Assembly: GCA_010365115.1 (NCBI GenBank)
Contig: JAAFGX010000022.1
Coordinates: 1-53,450, forward strand
Source: Paludibacter sp.
Lineage (GTDB): Bacteria > Bacteroidota > Bacteroidia > Bacteroidales > Paludibacteraceae
Direction of reading: 5' to 3'
DNA: 53,450 bases
The position numbers were made by a program, and so were the translations under genes. This document shows, piece after piece, positions 1 through 8,885 of this stretch (the stretch's first letter is position 1; every line of letters starts with the position of its first letter). Below the pieces are notes generated by a model. That model was not told where the DNA came from. It made no database searches and saw only the letters and a list, made by a program, of their open reading frames with translations.

Positions 1-344
1 TGTCTTGGATCTGTAGCAGCGTACCATGTATAAAGTCTTCCATAATTTGCAAGATTGGCTTCATTGCCACGATAAACCCATTGATATTTAGGTGATGTTT
101 CAGCTGAAATATCAATATCTGGAGTCGATGTCGTTCCAATCTCATCTCCATTTCTGTACTTAGTTGTCCTTAAGTTTTCAACCAACCATGTCTGTGTGCC
201 AATAGTAACAGTAGTGTATACATTACCATCAGCATCTCTAATATCTGCTTGGTTGCTTGATGGGCTTTTACTCTGTGCATTCACAGTAGAAACACTAAGC
301 GCTAATGCGCAAATAATGAAACTAAAAAATGTCATTTTTTTCAT
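1..344 (-). CDS. FISUMP-domain secreted protein, N-terminal part (runs off the left edge)
   Basis: Only the first 114 codons are inside the window. The protein starts with a signal peptide ending near VNAQ, followed by the opening of a Fibrobacter succinogenes major paralogue domain (DADGNVYTTV, then GTQTWLVENL and TKYRNGDEIG). It is a near copy of the gene just upstream (406-1497): the signal peptide and first roughly 70 residues are almost identical, then the sequences diverge around residues 75-95. I chose the ATG at 344 because GGAGG lies 8 bases before it; an in-frame ATG at 359 overlaps that GGAGG. By analogy with its twin it should end in a T9SS sorting domain, which cannot be seen here. 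The function of FISUMP domains is not known; they are usual on secreted proteins. Confidence 0.85.
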   Translation of the reverse strand, partial: MKKMTFFSFIICALALSVSTVNAQSKSPSSNQADIRDADGNVYTTVTIGTQTWLVENLRTTKYRNGDEIGTTSTPDIDISAETSPKYQWVYRGNEANLANYGRLYTWYAATDPR

Positions 345-405
345 TTTAAATTCCTCCATTAATTATTAAATTTAATAAACTATATCTCAATATAAACTTG
401 CAGAT

Positions 406-1497
406 TTACTCCTTTGTGAATTTCACAAGGCCAGATGCATTTCCACTATTCATCTTGCATAAATAAAGCCCTTGATTTAGATGCGACAACTGAACAGAGA
501 CTTTATCAAGTCCGCCGGTTGAAAGATACTCGTTTTGGTAAACCAGCTTACCGTCAATTGATAAAATAGCTAATTTTACTTTTTTGGTCAATGTAGTTGG
601 GAAACTTATTGTTAATATATCCTTCACCTGACTTGGATACATTTGAAATTTTAAAACGTTTGCCTCAGTATTTTTAATAGCAGTAGATAATCCTTCTTTA
701 ATACATCTTATTGACATTCCATTTTTCTTGTTTTCACCAGTTGGTCTTGTAATAAATTCAGTCGAGTTGTTAAATGTCTTTCTAAAAATTGCCAAACCAG
801 AATTAGTGGGGTGTTCAGTTGAAGTCCATAAATATGATCCACTATTCTGAAATTCCCACAATTTAGTTTTATCAGCATTTGAAGTAGAAGGCAACCTTTG
901 ACCTGATGGGAATAAACTAAAACCACTCACATTATTTGCAGCTTTGTCATTTCCTGGAGAACCTGCAGTAGTAGTAGTACTCGTCCAAAGTGTAGTTGTA
1001 CTGGCTAATGCTTTAACAATTTTGTTGCCACCATCCACGGTTCCTGTATTTTTCAATCCATCGAAACTGTAAAGGTCTCCATTTTCAATTAAATAAGTTG
1101 CCAAGTTAATAAAATCCTGATCGGTAGCTACACGATAGCCAAGCGGAGCAATACCTCTTGGATCAGTTGCAGCAAACCACGTGTAATACCTTGCATATGT
1201 TGCAACGTTAGTTTCAACGCTACGCCAGGACCATTGATATTTAGGAGAAGTTTCAGTATTTATCTCTAGGTTTGCTGTTGATGTCGTTCCAATCTCATCT
1301 CCATTTCTGTACTTCGTTGTTTTTAAGTTTTCAACCAACCATGTCTGTGTGCCAATAGCAACAGTAGTGTATACATTACCATCAGCATCTGTAATATCTG
1401 CTTGGTTGCTCGATGGGCTTTTACTCTGTGCATTCACAGTAGAAACACTAAGCGCTAATGCGCAAATAATCAAACTAAAAAATGTCATTTTTTTCAT
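406..1497 (-). CDS. FISUMP-domain protein with T9SS type A sorting tail
   Basis: This 363-residue protein has a signal peptide (about 1-23), a Fibrobacter major paralogue domain (TIGR02145/PF09603 type, about 35-265, ending in GMSIRCIKE) and a C-terminal T9SS sorting domain (about 280-363, with a YPSQVKDILTI strand and the LNQGLYLCKM motif). Such proteins are exported by the type IX system and fixed on the cell surface or released. The start at 1497 follows GGAGG by 8 bases; an ATG at 1512 overlaps that site and is less likely. It is in tandem with the partial copy downstream and is probably the tail of the SusCD operon above it, 70 bases after the DUF1735 gene. A glycan-binding role is plausible from context but nothing in the sequence proves it. 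Confidence 0.88.
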   Translation of the reverse strand: MKKMTFFSLIICALALSVSTVNAQSKSPSSNQADITDADGNVYTTVAIGTQTWLVENLKTTKYRNGDEIGTTSTANLEINTETSPKYQWSWRSVETNVATYARYYTWFAATDPRGIAPLGYRVATDQDFINLATYLIENGDLYSFDGLKNTGTVDGGNKIVKALASTTTLWTSTTTTAGSPGNDKAANNVSGFSLFPSGQRLPSTSNADKTKLWEFQNSGSYLWTSTEHPTNSGLAIFRKTFNNSTEFITRPTGENKKNGMSIRCIKEGLSTAIKNTEANVLKFQMYPSQVKDILTISFPTTLTKKVKLAILSIDGKLVYQNEYLSTGGLDKVSVQLSHLNQGLYLCKMNSGNASGLVKFTKE

Positions 1498-1567
1498 TTT
1501 AAATTCCTCCATTAATTATTAATTGTTTTTAAATTTATAGTTAGTTAATAATAGCATATAAATACCA

Positions 1568-2452
1568 CTATCTCCACTGATTTACCCCATCAAGTATCCT
1601 GTTTCTGAATATTAATGTATCGCTTACCTGATAAGTGCTTCCTGCATTAGCGTATGAGTATCTAAGATAAAACTCTTTCTTTTCAGGGTTATAACTGCTT
1701 GGACCTCCTACAACACTGTAAGCCGATGTTGGGCTCTTTGAAATATTAACAGTCCCATTGTTAGTTACTGTCATATAAAAGGCGTTATTAACACCCCCTT
1801 TGTTGTTGCTGATTCCATTCGTTTGCAATTTATATGGGCCTACAGTTGTCATAATCCAGTTATTAACAACATTGGTAACAGGCTCATCCTGATGGTAACC
1901 TATATTGCTAATAATCCCTTGAGCATTGGTAATTGTAGTCACACCATTGTGGTAATAATTTCCAAAATACTTTTGCTCGTATTTCAAACTTATTATTTGC
2001 GTTTTCTGCAAAGGGAGTATTGAATCGGCAGAGGTTGAAATCAACCTGAATGGTAATACATATTTTGCCTGAAGAGACAATGGATCATTCAAAAATTTAG
2101 CTGTATCAATTGAAATAGTCACAGCTCCCTGAAAAGAGCCTACTGGAATAACCATTTTTTCATTGTTACTCAAAGTATAATAATCTGATGGAAGTAAAAC
2201 CGAACCGGCAGGAACTAATGTTGGATCTATTTGATAATTAACCCATTCTTCAACTTTATTATCCCGTTTTCCTCCCAAAACCACACCAACTTGTATATCA
2301 TGAATTTCTCCAACTACAAATGTTCGTATATTAGACAATTTGGGAAAATAGACAGATGAATACGTGTAGTCAACCATAAAATCATCATATTTGCAACCAA
2401 CCATTACTATAACAAACACGAGTAAAGCGAAAATTAATTTGTATTTTTTCAT
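1568..2452 (-). CDS. DUF1735-type surface lipoprotein, probable glycan-binding protein
   Basis: This 294-residue lipoprotein has a lipobox ending in VGC at residue 20 (VMVGCKYDD), which predicts lipidation and, in SusCD operons, display on the outer surface. The body resembles DUF1735 (BT_3987 N-terminal type): a YSSVYFP strand early, then LPSDYYTL and a region ending ILPLQKTQIISLKYE. The C-terminal part is a lipocalin-like barrel candidate (YFGNYYHNG onwards). It lies 12 bases after a SusD gene, the usual place for a surface glycan-binding protein (SGBP). These proteins capture polysaccharide next to the SusCD transporter and are not enzymes. Domain names come from pattern recognition only. 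Confidence 0.75.
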   Translation of the reverse strand: MKKYKLIFALLVFVIVMVGCKYDDFMVDYTYSSVYFPKLSNIRTFVVGEIHDIQVGVVLGGKRDNKVEEWVNYQIDPTLVPAGSVLLPSDYYTLSNNEKMVIPVGSFQGAVTISIDTAKFLNDPLSLQAKYVLPFRLISTSADSILPLQKTQIISLKYEQKYFGNYYHNGVTTITNAQGIISNIGYHQDEPVTNVVNNWIMTTVGPYKLQTNGISNNKGGVNNAFYMTVTNNGTVNISKSPTSAYSVVGGPSSYNPEKKEFYLRYSYANAGSTYQVSDTLIFRNRILDGVNQWR

Positions 2453-2464
2453 AATCTATATCAT

Positions 2465-4180
2465 TTAATTTGACCAACCGTCATTTTGATTTAAGCCTTT
2501 AATTATTATTGTTTCATTCAATGGCAATGGCATATACGAACTTTTAAATGTTTTCTTTTCTATAACCACTGGAGTTTCGTAGGTTATAACTCCACCCGTA
2601 TTTTTTATCACCACCCTACTTACATTTGTATTTATTGGTTTATTCCATCTTCTGATATCCCAGAAACGCTTCCCTTCAAAACATAGCTCCACCCTGCGTT
2701 CGTTTTGAATAAGATCTCTGAATTTATCTTTTTCACCTGGAGAAATATTATTCATATACAGATCAGCCAAAAACCCTGCACGTTTACGGATCTTACTTAA
2801 TGCTTGTTTTGCTGTAAGTCCGTATCTGTTATCATTAGGGCCTCCCAATTCATTCATAGCCTCACTAAAAATCAAATAGAGTTCAGTTTTACTGAATAAT
2901 GCGACAAAGTTTGATTTTCCATTTTTTCTTTCTGGATAAAGTATTGCATTCGGAGATAAAAATTTCAATAAATAGTAACCCGTCTTTGATGCTTGTTGTG
3001 ACGAGCCCGGTGCATCAACTCCACCTTCAAAAGTTTCAATAGTATGTCCACTATAAGTCATTCCGTTACAAAGAATAAACTGTTTCAATCTTGGGTCTCT
3101 ATTGCTGTATGGATCTTGCTGATTATAAATGGTTGATGAGCTGATTGGGTACCCATTTTTATCATAAAATGCATCTACTAATTCCTGTGATGGATTTGTA
3201 AAACCATTCCCCTGCAATGTTGGGGGTAAGTTTTGTAATTCATAAGCAAAAGAAGTAGCGCTGGTTTGCACGCCTGACCAAATTACATCAGTATTATTTG
3301 TTACTGTGTAAAAATCACGAATCGAAAGTGCATTCGCATTAGGAATGCCATCTACAGCTTTTATAGTGTTCATTGCATTTACAGCAGCCGAATCCCACAA
3401 TGCTAAATTATTATCTTTATTAAATGCCGGACTTGCAGCTTGTAGATAAGTAAGTGTTTTTATAAATCTGACAACTTTTTTATTTGCAGCACCATACCAA
3501 CTTAAACCTGTAACAAGATCATTACCGATGTAGTCTTCAGGGAAATCATTAATTTTTAAAGCAGAATCACAATCCGCAATTATTTCTTTAACACATTCCA
3601 AGTATGTAGGACGGTTAAGTAGAAGAGCTTCCTTGTCATCAATCACCTTCTTTAATACGGGTATACCCATTGGAACACCATTAATCAAACCACCATATTT
3701 TTTTAAAAGATTATAGTGCCACCAAGCTCTAAGGGCTAATGCCTCTCCTTTGTATCTGTTGTAAAATCGTTGATTGGTAGTAGAGTCTTTTATGTATAAC
3801 TGACCGTCAAATCCTTTTTCGAGAAAAATATTTATTCCATTTATTTTGTTATAATTACTCGCCCAGGAATCTAACATATTGTTTCCTGGTGATAACATTC
3901 CTGCAGCAAACAACTTTGTTGTTGAATTATTGTCACTTGTAGTTGCATCATCAGTCGCAATTTCAAGAAACTCTTTATTAGCACCAAAATCATAGTAATA
4001 AGTAGGTTGCCCTACATAAGCCCAAAGGAGTACACCTCTCGATAAATTTGGAGTGTTCCATACAAATTCATCGCTGTATCTGCCACTATCCTCAATTGGA
4101 ATTGTGTCTTCACAAGAATAAACTCCAACCAAAATTATTAAAAGAAACACATTTATTAAAATTTTATTTATAGTATCCAT
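2465..4180 (-). CDS. RagB/SusD family outer-membrane lipoprotein
   Basis: This 571-residue protein has a signal peptide with lipobox VYSC (Cys23). SusD signatures include the helical TPR-like region (RGEALALRAWWHYNLLKKYGG written in parts as GEALALRAW and NLLKKYGG), YSNRDPRLK, SEAMNELGG and the C-terminal NERRVELCFEGKRFWDIRRW. SusD proteins cap the SusC channel and bind the incoming glycan. It is encoded 26 bases after the SusC-like gene at 4207, so the two should form one complex. This is the second SusCD pair of the operon. Confidence 0.95.
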   Translation of the reverse strand: MDTINKILINVFLLIILVGVYSCEDTIPIEDSGRYSDEFVWNTPNLSRGVLLWAYVGQPTYYYDFGANKEFLEIATDDATTSDNNSTTKLFAAGMLSPGNNMLDSWASNYNKINGINIFLEKGFDGQLYIKDSTTNQRFYNRYKGEALALRAWWHYNLLKKYGGLINGVPMGIPVLKKVIDDKEALLLNRPTYLECVKEIIADCDSALKINDFPEDYIGNDLVTGLSWYGAANKKVVRFIKTLTYLQAASPAFNKDNNLALWDSAAVNAMNTIKAVDGIPNANALSIRDFYTVTNNTDVIWSGVQTSATSFAYELQNLPPTLQGNGFTNPSQELVDAFYDKNGYPISSSTIYNQQDPYSNRDPRLKQFILCNGMTYSGHTIETFEGGVDAPGSSQQASKTGYYLLKFLSPNAILYPERKNGKSNFVALFSKTELYLIFSEAMNELGGPNDNRYGLTAKQALSKIRKRAGFLADLYMNNISPGEKDKFRDLIQNERRVELCFEGKRFWDIRRWNKPINTNVSRVVIKNTGGVITYETPVVIEKKTFKSSYMPLPLNETIIIKGLNQNDGWSN

Positions 4181-4206
4181 AATTCTATTGATTAATAATA
4201 TTTGCC

Positions 4207-6987
4207 TTAAAATGATATATTTAAACCACCAGTAATATTCATCATCGATGGATAATCAGTAACTCCTGCGCTTAATGCTTCGGGATCTAAATTCCGGATT
4301 TTAGAAACTGTTAGCAAGTTGGTTCCACGTAAAAAACATTTGATATAAGTACTTCCAATTGCTTTAACAAAACTTTCAGGTAAGTTATACGACAGTTCAA
4401 TATTTTTAATCTTAAAGAAACTTCCATCGATTAACCAATAAGTTGATCTAACCCCATTATTTGAATTCGTTGCAGTTGAGGGGGATGGAAAATCTCCATT
4501 CTCAAATCTTTGAAGCGCATACATCGAATATTTATTTGCCAACTGAGGTCTAAAATAAGTATTATTTAAAACGTCCACATCAACATCTGCAATTCCGGCA
4601 CCTTGAATAAATAAACCTATGTTTTTGTAGCTTAAATTCAAATTGATACCATAAATGTACGATGGAGAGCTATTTCCTATCATTTTTTGGTCTATCAATG
4701 GTTCTATTATGCCATTACCATCAATGTCGGTGTATTTAATATCACCAGTTCTAACATTTCCTAATAATTGCTTATCGAAATTGTCAATATCTGACTGTGA
4801 TTGGAACAAACCTTGTGCAACATAACCATAAATACCATCAACGGGATTTCCCACTTGGTTCATCCATTTATTTGCATAGGTCGGATTGTTATCCCTTATA
4901 ATTTTCGATGTTTTATAACCGACATTTAAACCAATTGAATAATTAAAATCACTGATTTTGCCATTATGTTCAATTGAAAACTCCACACCAGAATATTCAT
5001 TTTTTCCAATATTTACCATTTTCACAAAATTACCTACTATAGTTGATGCCAATTCACTGTCAATGATTCCATCGACACTATATTTATAGGTATTAAGCTC
5101 AATGTTTAACTTATTATTAAACAAAGAGGCGTCAATTCCGGCATCAAATTGGGTGTTTTTAACCCAATTTAGAGTTGGATTACCAATCTGTGATTGGCTA
5201 ACCACTTGATATGACTTTGTACCCGAAGCCGGACCAAATGTAACGCTACCAGGTGAAACCCAGCGCGATTGAGTTAGGTGATAGTTTGAAAGGCCTGTAC
5301 TTCCTATCACGCCAATGTTTGTCCTTAATTTCAGATAATTAACCCATGAAATATTCTTGAAAAATGACTCATCACTTAATATCCAGCCAGCACCAATAGA
5401 TGGGAAAAATCGCCCCCTGTTAATTTCTGGCAAGAAATTATCACGCGAATACGTAAGACTTGCCTCTAAATAATACTTGCTATTATAATCATAATGCGAT
5501 GTTAGCGTTAAATCATTTTTTGCAACTGATAACGCTTTATCTTTAGGGTAATAATAACGATAAAAATCAACCAGATTAAAATCAAAATTATGTTTCCCAA
5601 TAGTTTTCTCATAAGACAATTTGGCAAATGTGACGAATTCTTGTTCAATATTTTCACTACTATTTACGGTTGAAAGCATCACCTTATCTTCGCCATACGA
5701 CTTATACGTTAAGCTATCTAAACCTGCAATATCTTTCATGTAGATTGGCTCAAGCATTTTGAAAGTAAAACCATTTTTTCTTTGATATGTCAAATTGGAT
5801 GAGAGACTGTAATTCAATCCAGTTGAAAATGTAAGCCCATTTGTTACCGAATTTAAATCAAAATCTAACTGTATTTTATTTTGCGCGTACTGATTTGATG
5901 ATTGCCTGTTACCCAACAACATCTGTTCTGCAATAGGATTTATCCCAAAGTCCATTGTTCTGCCATACCTGTAATCAGTAGGATCATCTTTGGCTACAAT
6001 TGGAAAAGCATAAGAGGGGTATCCTGAAACCACACTAAAAATATTAGACTCGTTAACTGGCATTTTAATATTTGAAATTCTTCCAACAAAATCCACAGAA
6101 AGGGATACTATATTTGAAATTTTCGTATCCAGATTTGCTCGAACGCGATATCTATCCAATGAACGATCCTGTATTTTCATAAGATCTTTTCCTTCGCTCA
6201 ATAACCCCATATAAACAAAATACTGTGTATTTTGAGAACCACCCGTATAACTTACACCAACTCTTCGGTAAGAAGCGTTGTCGTTGAATAGTTTAGCATA
6301 ATAATCTTCGTTAGGATAACGAAGAGAATTTTCACCTGTTTTTAATGCATTTAAAAAATCTGCATTATATTTAGGCACCAATCCATCATTTAAACTTGCC
6401 TGATTATAAATATTAGCATTATCATATCCATTAGCCCAAAGAGGAAGATACTTAACTGCTTTCGTTCCCATTTCAACCGATGTATTGAACTTATTTACTC
6501 CGGCCTTACCTCTTTTGGTATTTACCAAAATCAAATTGAACCGTGCCTCAGATCCCAAAGCAGCCCTATCGGAAACTCCATTTAACACTGAAACACTCTC
6601 AATTTCCATGGGGTCAAGGTCTGTTATGGATGTACTCATACCGTCAACCATGGTACTAATACCCATACCCCTTATGGAGGCATTAACTCCGACACTGCCC
6701 GGGGCATAACTATTTGTAATAAAAGCACCAGATGGAATTTTACCTGCAAATGCTTCTAATAAATTCGATGTAGGATAAGCTCCTAATGATTCCCCGTTTA
6801 TAACAGTTAAAGAACCTGTTGATGAACGCTTTGATTTTTCATAAAATGGATATTTTATTGAAATCTCAATAGAATCCGATTGGCTTTGCTTTCTGTTTTT
6901 TTCATTACTTATTTGTGCTGTAACTATATTTGAACATGAAATAAGTAGGCAAACAAAAATAATTGCTTTATAAGTCATTTTTTTCAT
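4207..6987 (-). CDS. SusC/RagA-like TonB-dependent transporter lacking the N-terminal accessory domain
   Basis: This 926-residue outer-membrane beta-barrel transporter (plug about 60-170, barrel to the C-terminal INISF-like strand GGLNISF) pairs with the SusD downstream. It is shorter than usual SusC proteins because the carboxypeptidase-D-like domain before the plug is missing; the mature protein starts almost directly with the plug. The EVVVVGYG TonB-box region seen in the other two SusC proteins here is also absent, and the usual ASATAVYGTRGGNGVI plug segment is changed to SDRAALGSEARFNLIL. I chose the ATG at 6987, which gives a clean signal peptide (MKKMTYKAIIF); an ATG at 7023, 3 bases after the SusD stop, would add 12 residues. 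It may depend on the first pair or energise differently. Confidence 0.9.
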   Translation of the reverse strand: MKKMTYKAIIFVCLLISCSNIVTAQISNEKNRKQSQSDSIEISIKYPFYEKSKRSSTGSLTVINGESLGAYPTSNLLEAFAGKIPSGAFITNSYAPGSVGVNASIRGMGISTMVDGMSTSITDLDPMEIESVSVLNGVSDRAALGSEARFNLILVNTKRGKAGVNKFNTSVEMGTKAVKYLPLWANGYDNANIYNQASLNDGLVPKYNADFLNALKTGENSLRYPNEDYYAKLFNDNASYRRVGVSYTGGSQNTQYFVYMGLLSEGKDLMKIQDRSLDRYRVRANLDTKISNIVSLSVDFVGRISNIKMPVNESNIFSVVSGYPSYAFPIVAKDDPTDYRYGRTMDFGINPIAEQMLLGNRQSSNQYAQNKIQLDFDLNSVTNGLTFSTGLNYSLSSNLTYQRKNGFTFKMLEPIYMKDIAGLDSLTYKSYGEDKVMLSTVNSSENIEQEFVTFAKLSYEKTIGKHNFDFNLVDFYRYYYPKDKALSVAKNDLTLTSHYDYNSKYYLEASLTYSRDNFLPEINRGRFFPSIGAGWILSDESFFKNISWVNYLKLRTNIGVIGSTGLSNYHLTQSRWVSPGSVTFGPASGTKSYQVVSQSQIGNPTLNWVKNTQFDAGIDASLFNNKLNIELNTYKYSVDGIIDSELASTIVGNFVKMVNIGKNEYSGVEFSIEHNGKISDFNYSIGLNVGYKTSKIIRDNNPTYANKWMNQVGNPVDGIYGYVAQGLFQSQSDIDNFDKQLLGNVRTGDIKYTDIDGNGIIEPLIDQKMIGNSSPSYIYGINLNLSYKNIGLFIQGAGIADVDVDVLNNTYFRPQLANKYSMYALQRFENGDFPSPSTATNSNNGVRSTYWLIDGSFFKIKNIELSYNLPESFVKAIGSTYIKCFLRGTNLLTVSKIRNLDPEALSAGVTDYPSMMNITGGLNISF

Positions 6988-7026
6988 TTCTTTTAGCGAA
7001 TAAAATGTGTTAATAATCTTCATTAA

Positions 7027-8865
7027 TTAATAACCAGGGTTCTGAGTGAAATTAGGGAACTTATCAACATCATATTTTGGGATTGGGAAAAAATATATCC
7101 GAGGTTCATAATATCTCTGTTCATAAAATTGCACGTCAAATTTATAACCAGTAGGGTACTCTGCTCCAGTTTGTTTTGTTATAACCATCTTGTATGTATT
7201 CCTGTATTTGTCTGTTTCAATTAATTTCCAGCGTCGTCCATCAACAAAAGGATGATTTGCTTCAAAACAGAATTCGACTGTTCTTTCGTTAAGAATCCTT
7301 TCACGCAACTTAATATAGTCCGAAGTGTATCTACTATCTATACCGGGCATATTTGCTCTTGTTCTTACCGTATTTACAGCCTCAAGAGCGGTCATACCGG
7401 CACCAACAGGTTTACCGGAAGCACCTTTATAAGCCTCGTTTGCTGCCTCAGCATAATTCAAATAAAGTTCTGCCAATCGAATAATTGCACATGGTTTTGC
7501 ATAACCATCGCCATTATATTTGTTCCAGTTAGAAGCGCCATCCCAGAATTTACCAATATAATAGGAGGTCTGATTTGTATATGCCTCAAAGTTTTGTTTT
7601 ATGTCAGGACCTGTCATATCAAAAAACTGTCGGTTAGTGACATCAATTTTTATAGGATTGAGTGTTCCGCCATTGATTATAGGTTGGGTTGATTTACCGT
7701 GATATATAATATCGACATAGAAACGCGGATCGCGATTTTTATATGGATCCTGTGTATTGTAAAACCCTTCCACCAATGCTTCATTTGAAGGTAAAGCTTT
7801 GGTTATAGTAGCTCCGTTTTTTTCAACTGCCTCAAAACAGTCAACCATATTTTGTGTAACATATACTCCCGCGCCTCCAATGTCATTAGTTACAGAAGGT
7901 GGAAAATATTGACCTGAAAGCCTCTCATTAGTTGTTCCTATTTTCTGTAATTCATTCTGAACATAAATAAACTCGGTATTATCTAAGTCGCTATGAAAAA
8001 TATTTGGATATTTACTAAAAGGTAATAACGAGTAACTATTTTGAAGTGCTAAATCAAGAGCTTCCCAGCTCGCTACAGCAGCTTTTTCCCAACGTGTATT
8101 ATCATTTGTAGTGTTTGACAAAGGACTTGCATCGTAAAGTAAAACTCTTGATTTCAAAGCCTTTGCCGCAACGGATGTAAAACGCCCAACATCTTTATTA
8201 TCCCCTACACCCCAACGAGCTGGCAAAAGCGCAGCTGCTGAGTCACAATCATTAGCTATACGTAATACTGTTTCGTGATACGATAATCGAGGCAGGTTCA
8301 TATCACTTTCAAAGTTCAATACTGAAGTAATATAGGGCATCCCCCCCCATAAATCGAGAATATATGAATAAGCGAAAGCTCTTCCAAAAAATGCCTGACC
8401 ACGTAATTCATCAATTTCTTTCTGAGAAGGTGCATCAGTGATGTATTTTACATTTTCCAAAATTACATTAGCTCTTCGAATAGGAATCCAAACAACTCTC
8501 CAATAAGATTTAAAATCATTACCACGATTGCTTATATAAGCACTGCCCATATTGCAAAAAGTTTGACTAAAACTTGTTTCGTTAAAATTTACAAGCTCCC
8601 AATTTATATCACCGTAAATCCTTAATTGATTACTGGCAATATTAGGGAAGCCGGCTCTTTTAGCATCTCCAGTGCCAATTCCAACTGCATGCTGATTTGA
8701 GAATGCAATCATATCGGGATATAATTTAGTGGTGTATGTTTTTGCTGAAAGGAATTTACCCCATACATCCTGATTGGTTATATCCAAAGCCTCTCTGGGC
8801 ACATCTAAGTAGCTTTCACACGAGAAAAGCATAGTTAATGCCACTATATATAGTATTTTTTTCAT
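7027..8865 (-). CDS. RagB/SusD family outer-membrane lipoprotein
   Basis: This 612-residue lipoprotein has lipobox LFSC (Cys16) followed by ESYLDVP, a usual SusD start. Other family signatures are RGQAFFGRAFAYSYILDLWGG (in parts: GQAFFGRAFAY, LDLWGGMPY), YKNRDPRFYVDI, IIRLAELYLNYAEAANEA and ILNERTVEFCFEANHPFVDGRRW. It binds glycan at the cell surface as the lid of the SusC at 8886, whose gene ends 20 bases upstream. The next gene begins within 3 to 39 bases, so the operon is tight. Confidence 0.96.
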   Translation of the reverse strand: MKKILYIVALTMLFSCESYLDVPREALDITNQDVWGKFLSAKTYTTKLYPDMIAFSNQHAVGIGTGDAKRAGFPNIASNQLRIYGDINWELVNFNETSFSQTFCNMGSAYISNRGNDFKSYWRVVWIPIRRANVILENVKYITDAPSQKEIDELRGQAFFGRAFAYSYILDLWGGMPYITSVLNFESDMNLPRLSYHETVLRIANDCDSAAALLPARWGVGDNKDVGRFTSVAAKALKSRVLLYDASPLSNTTNDNTRWEKAAVASWEALDLALQNSYSLLPFSKYPNIFHSDLDNTEFIYVQNELQKIGTTNERLSGQYFPPSVTNDIGGAGVYVTQNMVDCFEAVEKNGATITKALPSNEALVEGFYNTQDPYKNRDPRFYVDIIYHGKSTQPIINGGTLNPIKIDVTNRQFFDMTGPDIKQNFEAYTNQTSYYIGKFWDGASNWNKYNGDGYAKPCAIIRLAELYLNYAEAANEAYKGASGKPVGAGMTALEAVNTVRTRANMPGIDSRYTSDYIKLRERILNERTVEFCFEANHPFVDGRRWKLIETDKYRNTYKMVITKQTGAEYPTGYKFDVQFYEQRYYEPRIYFFPIPKYDVDKFPNFTQNPGY

Positions 8866-8885
8866 ATTATATGAATATTATGAGT

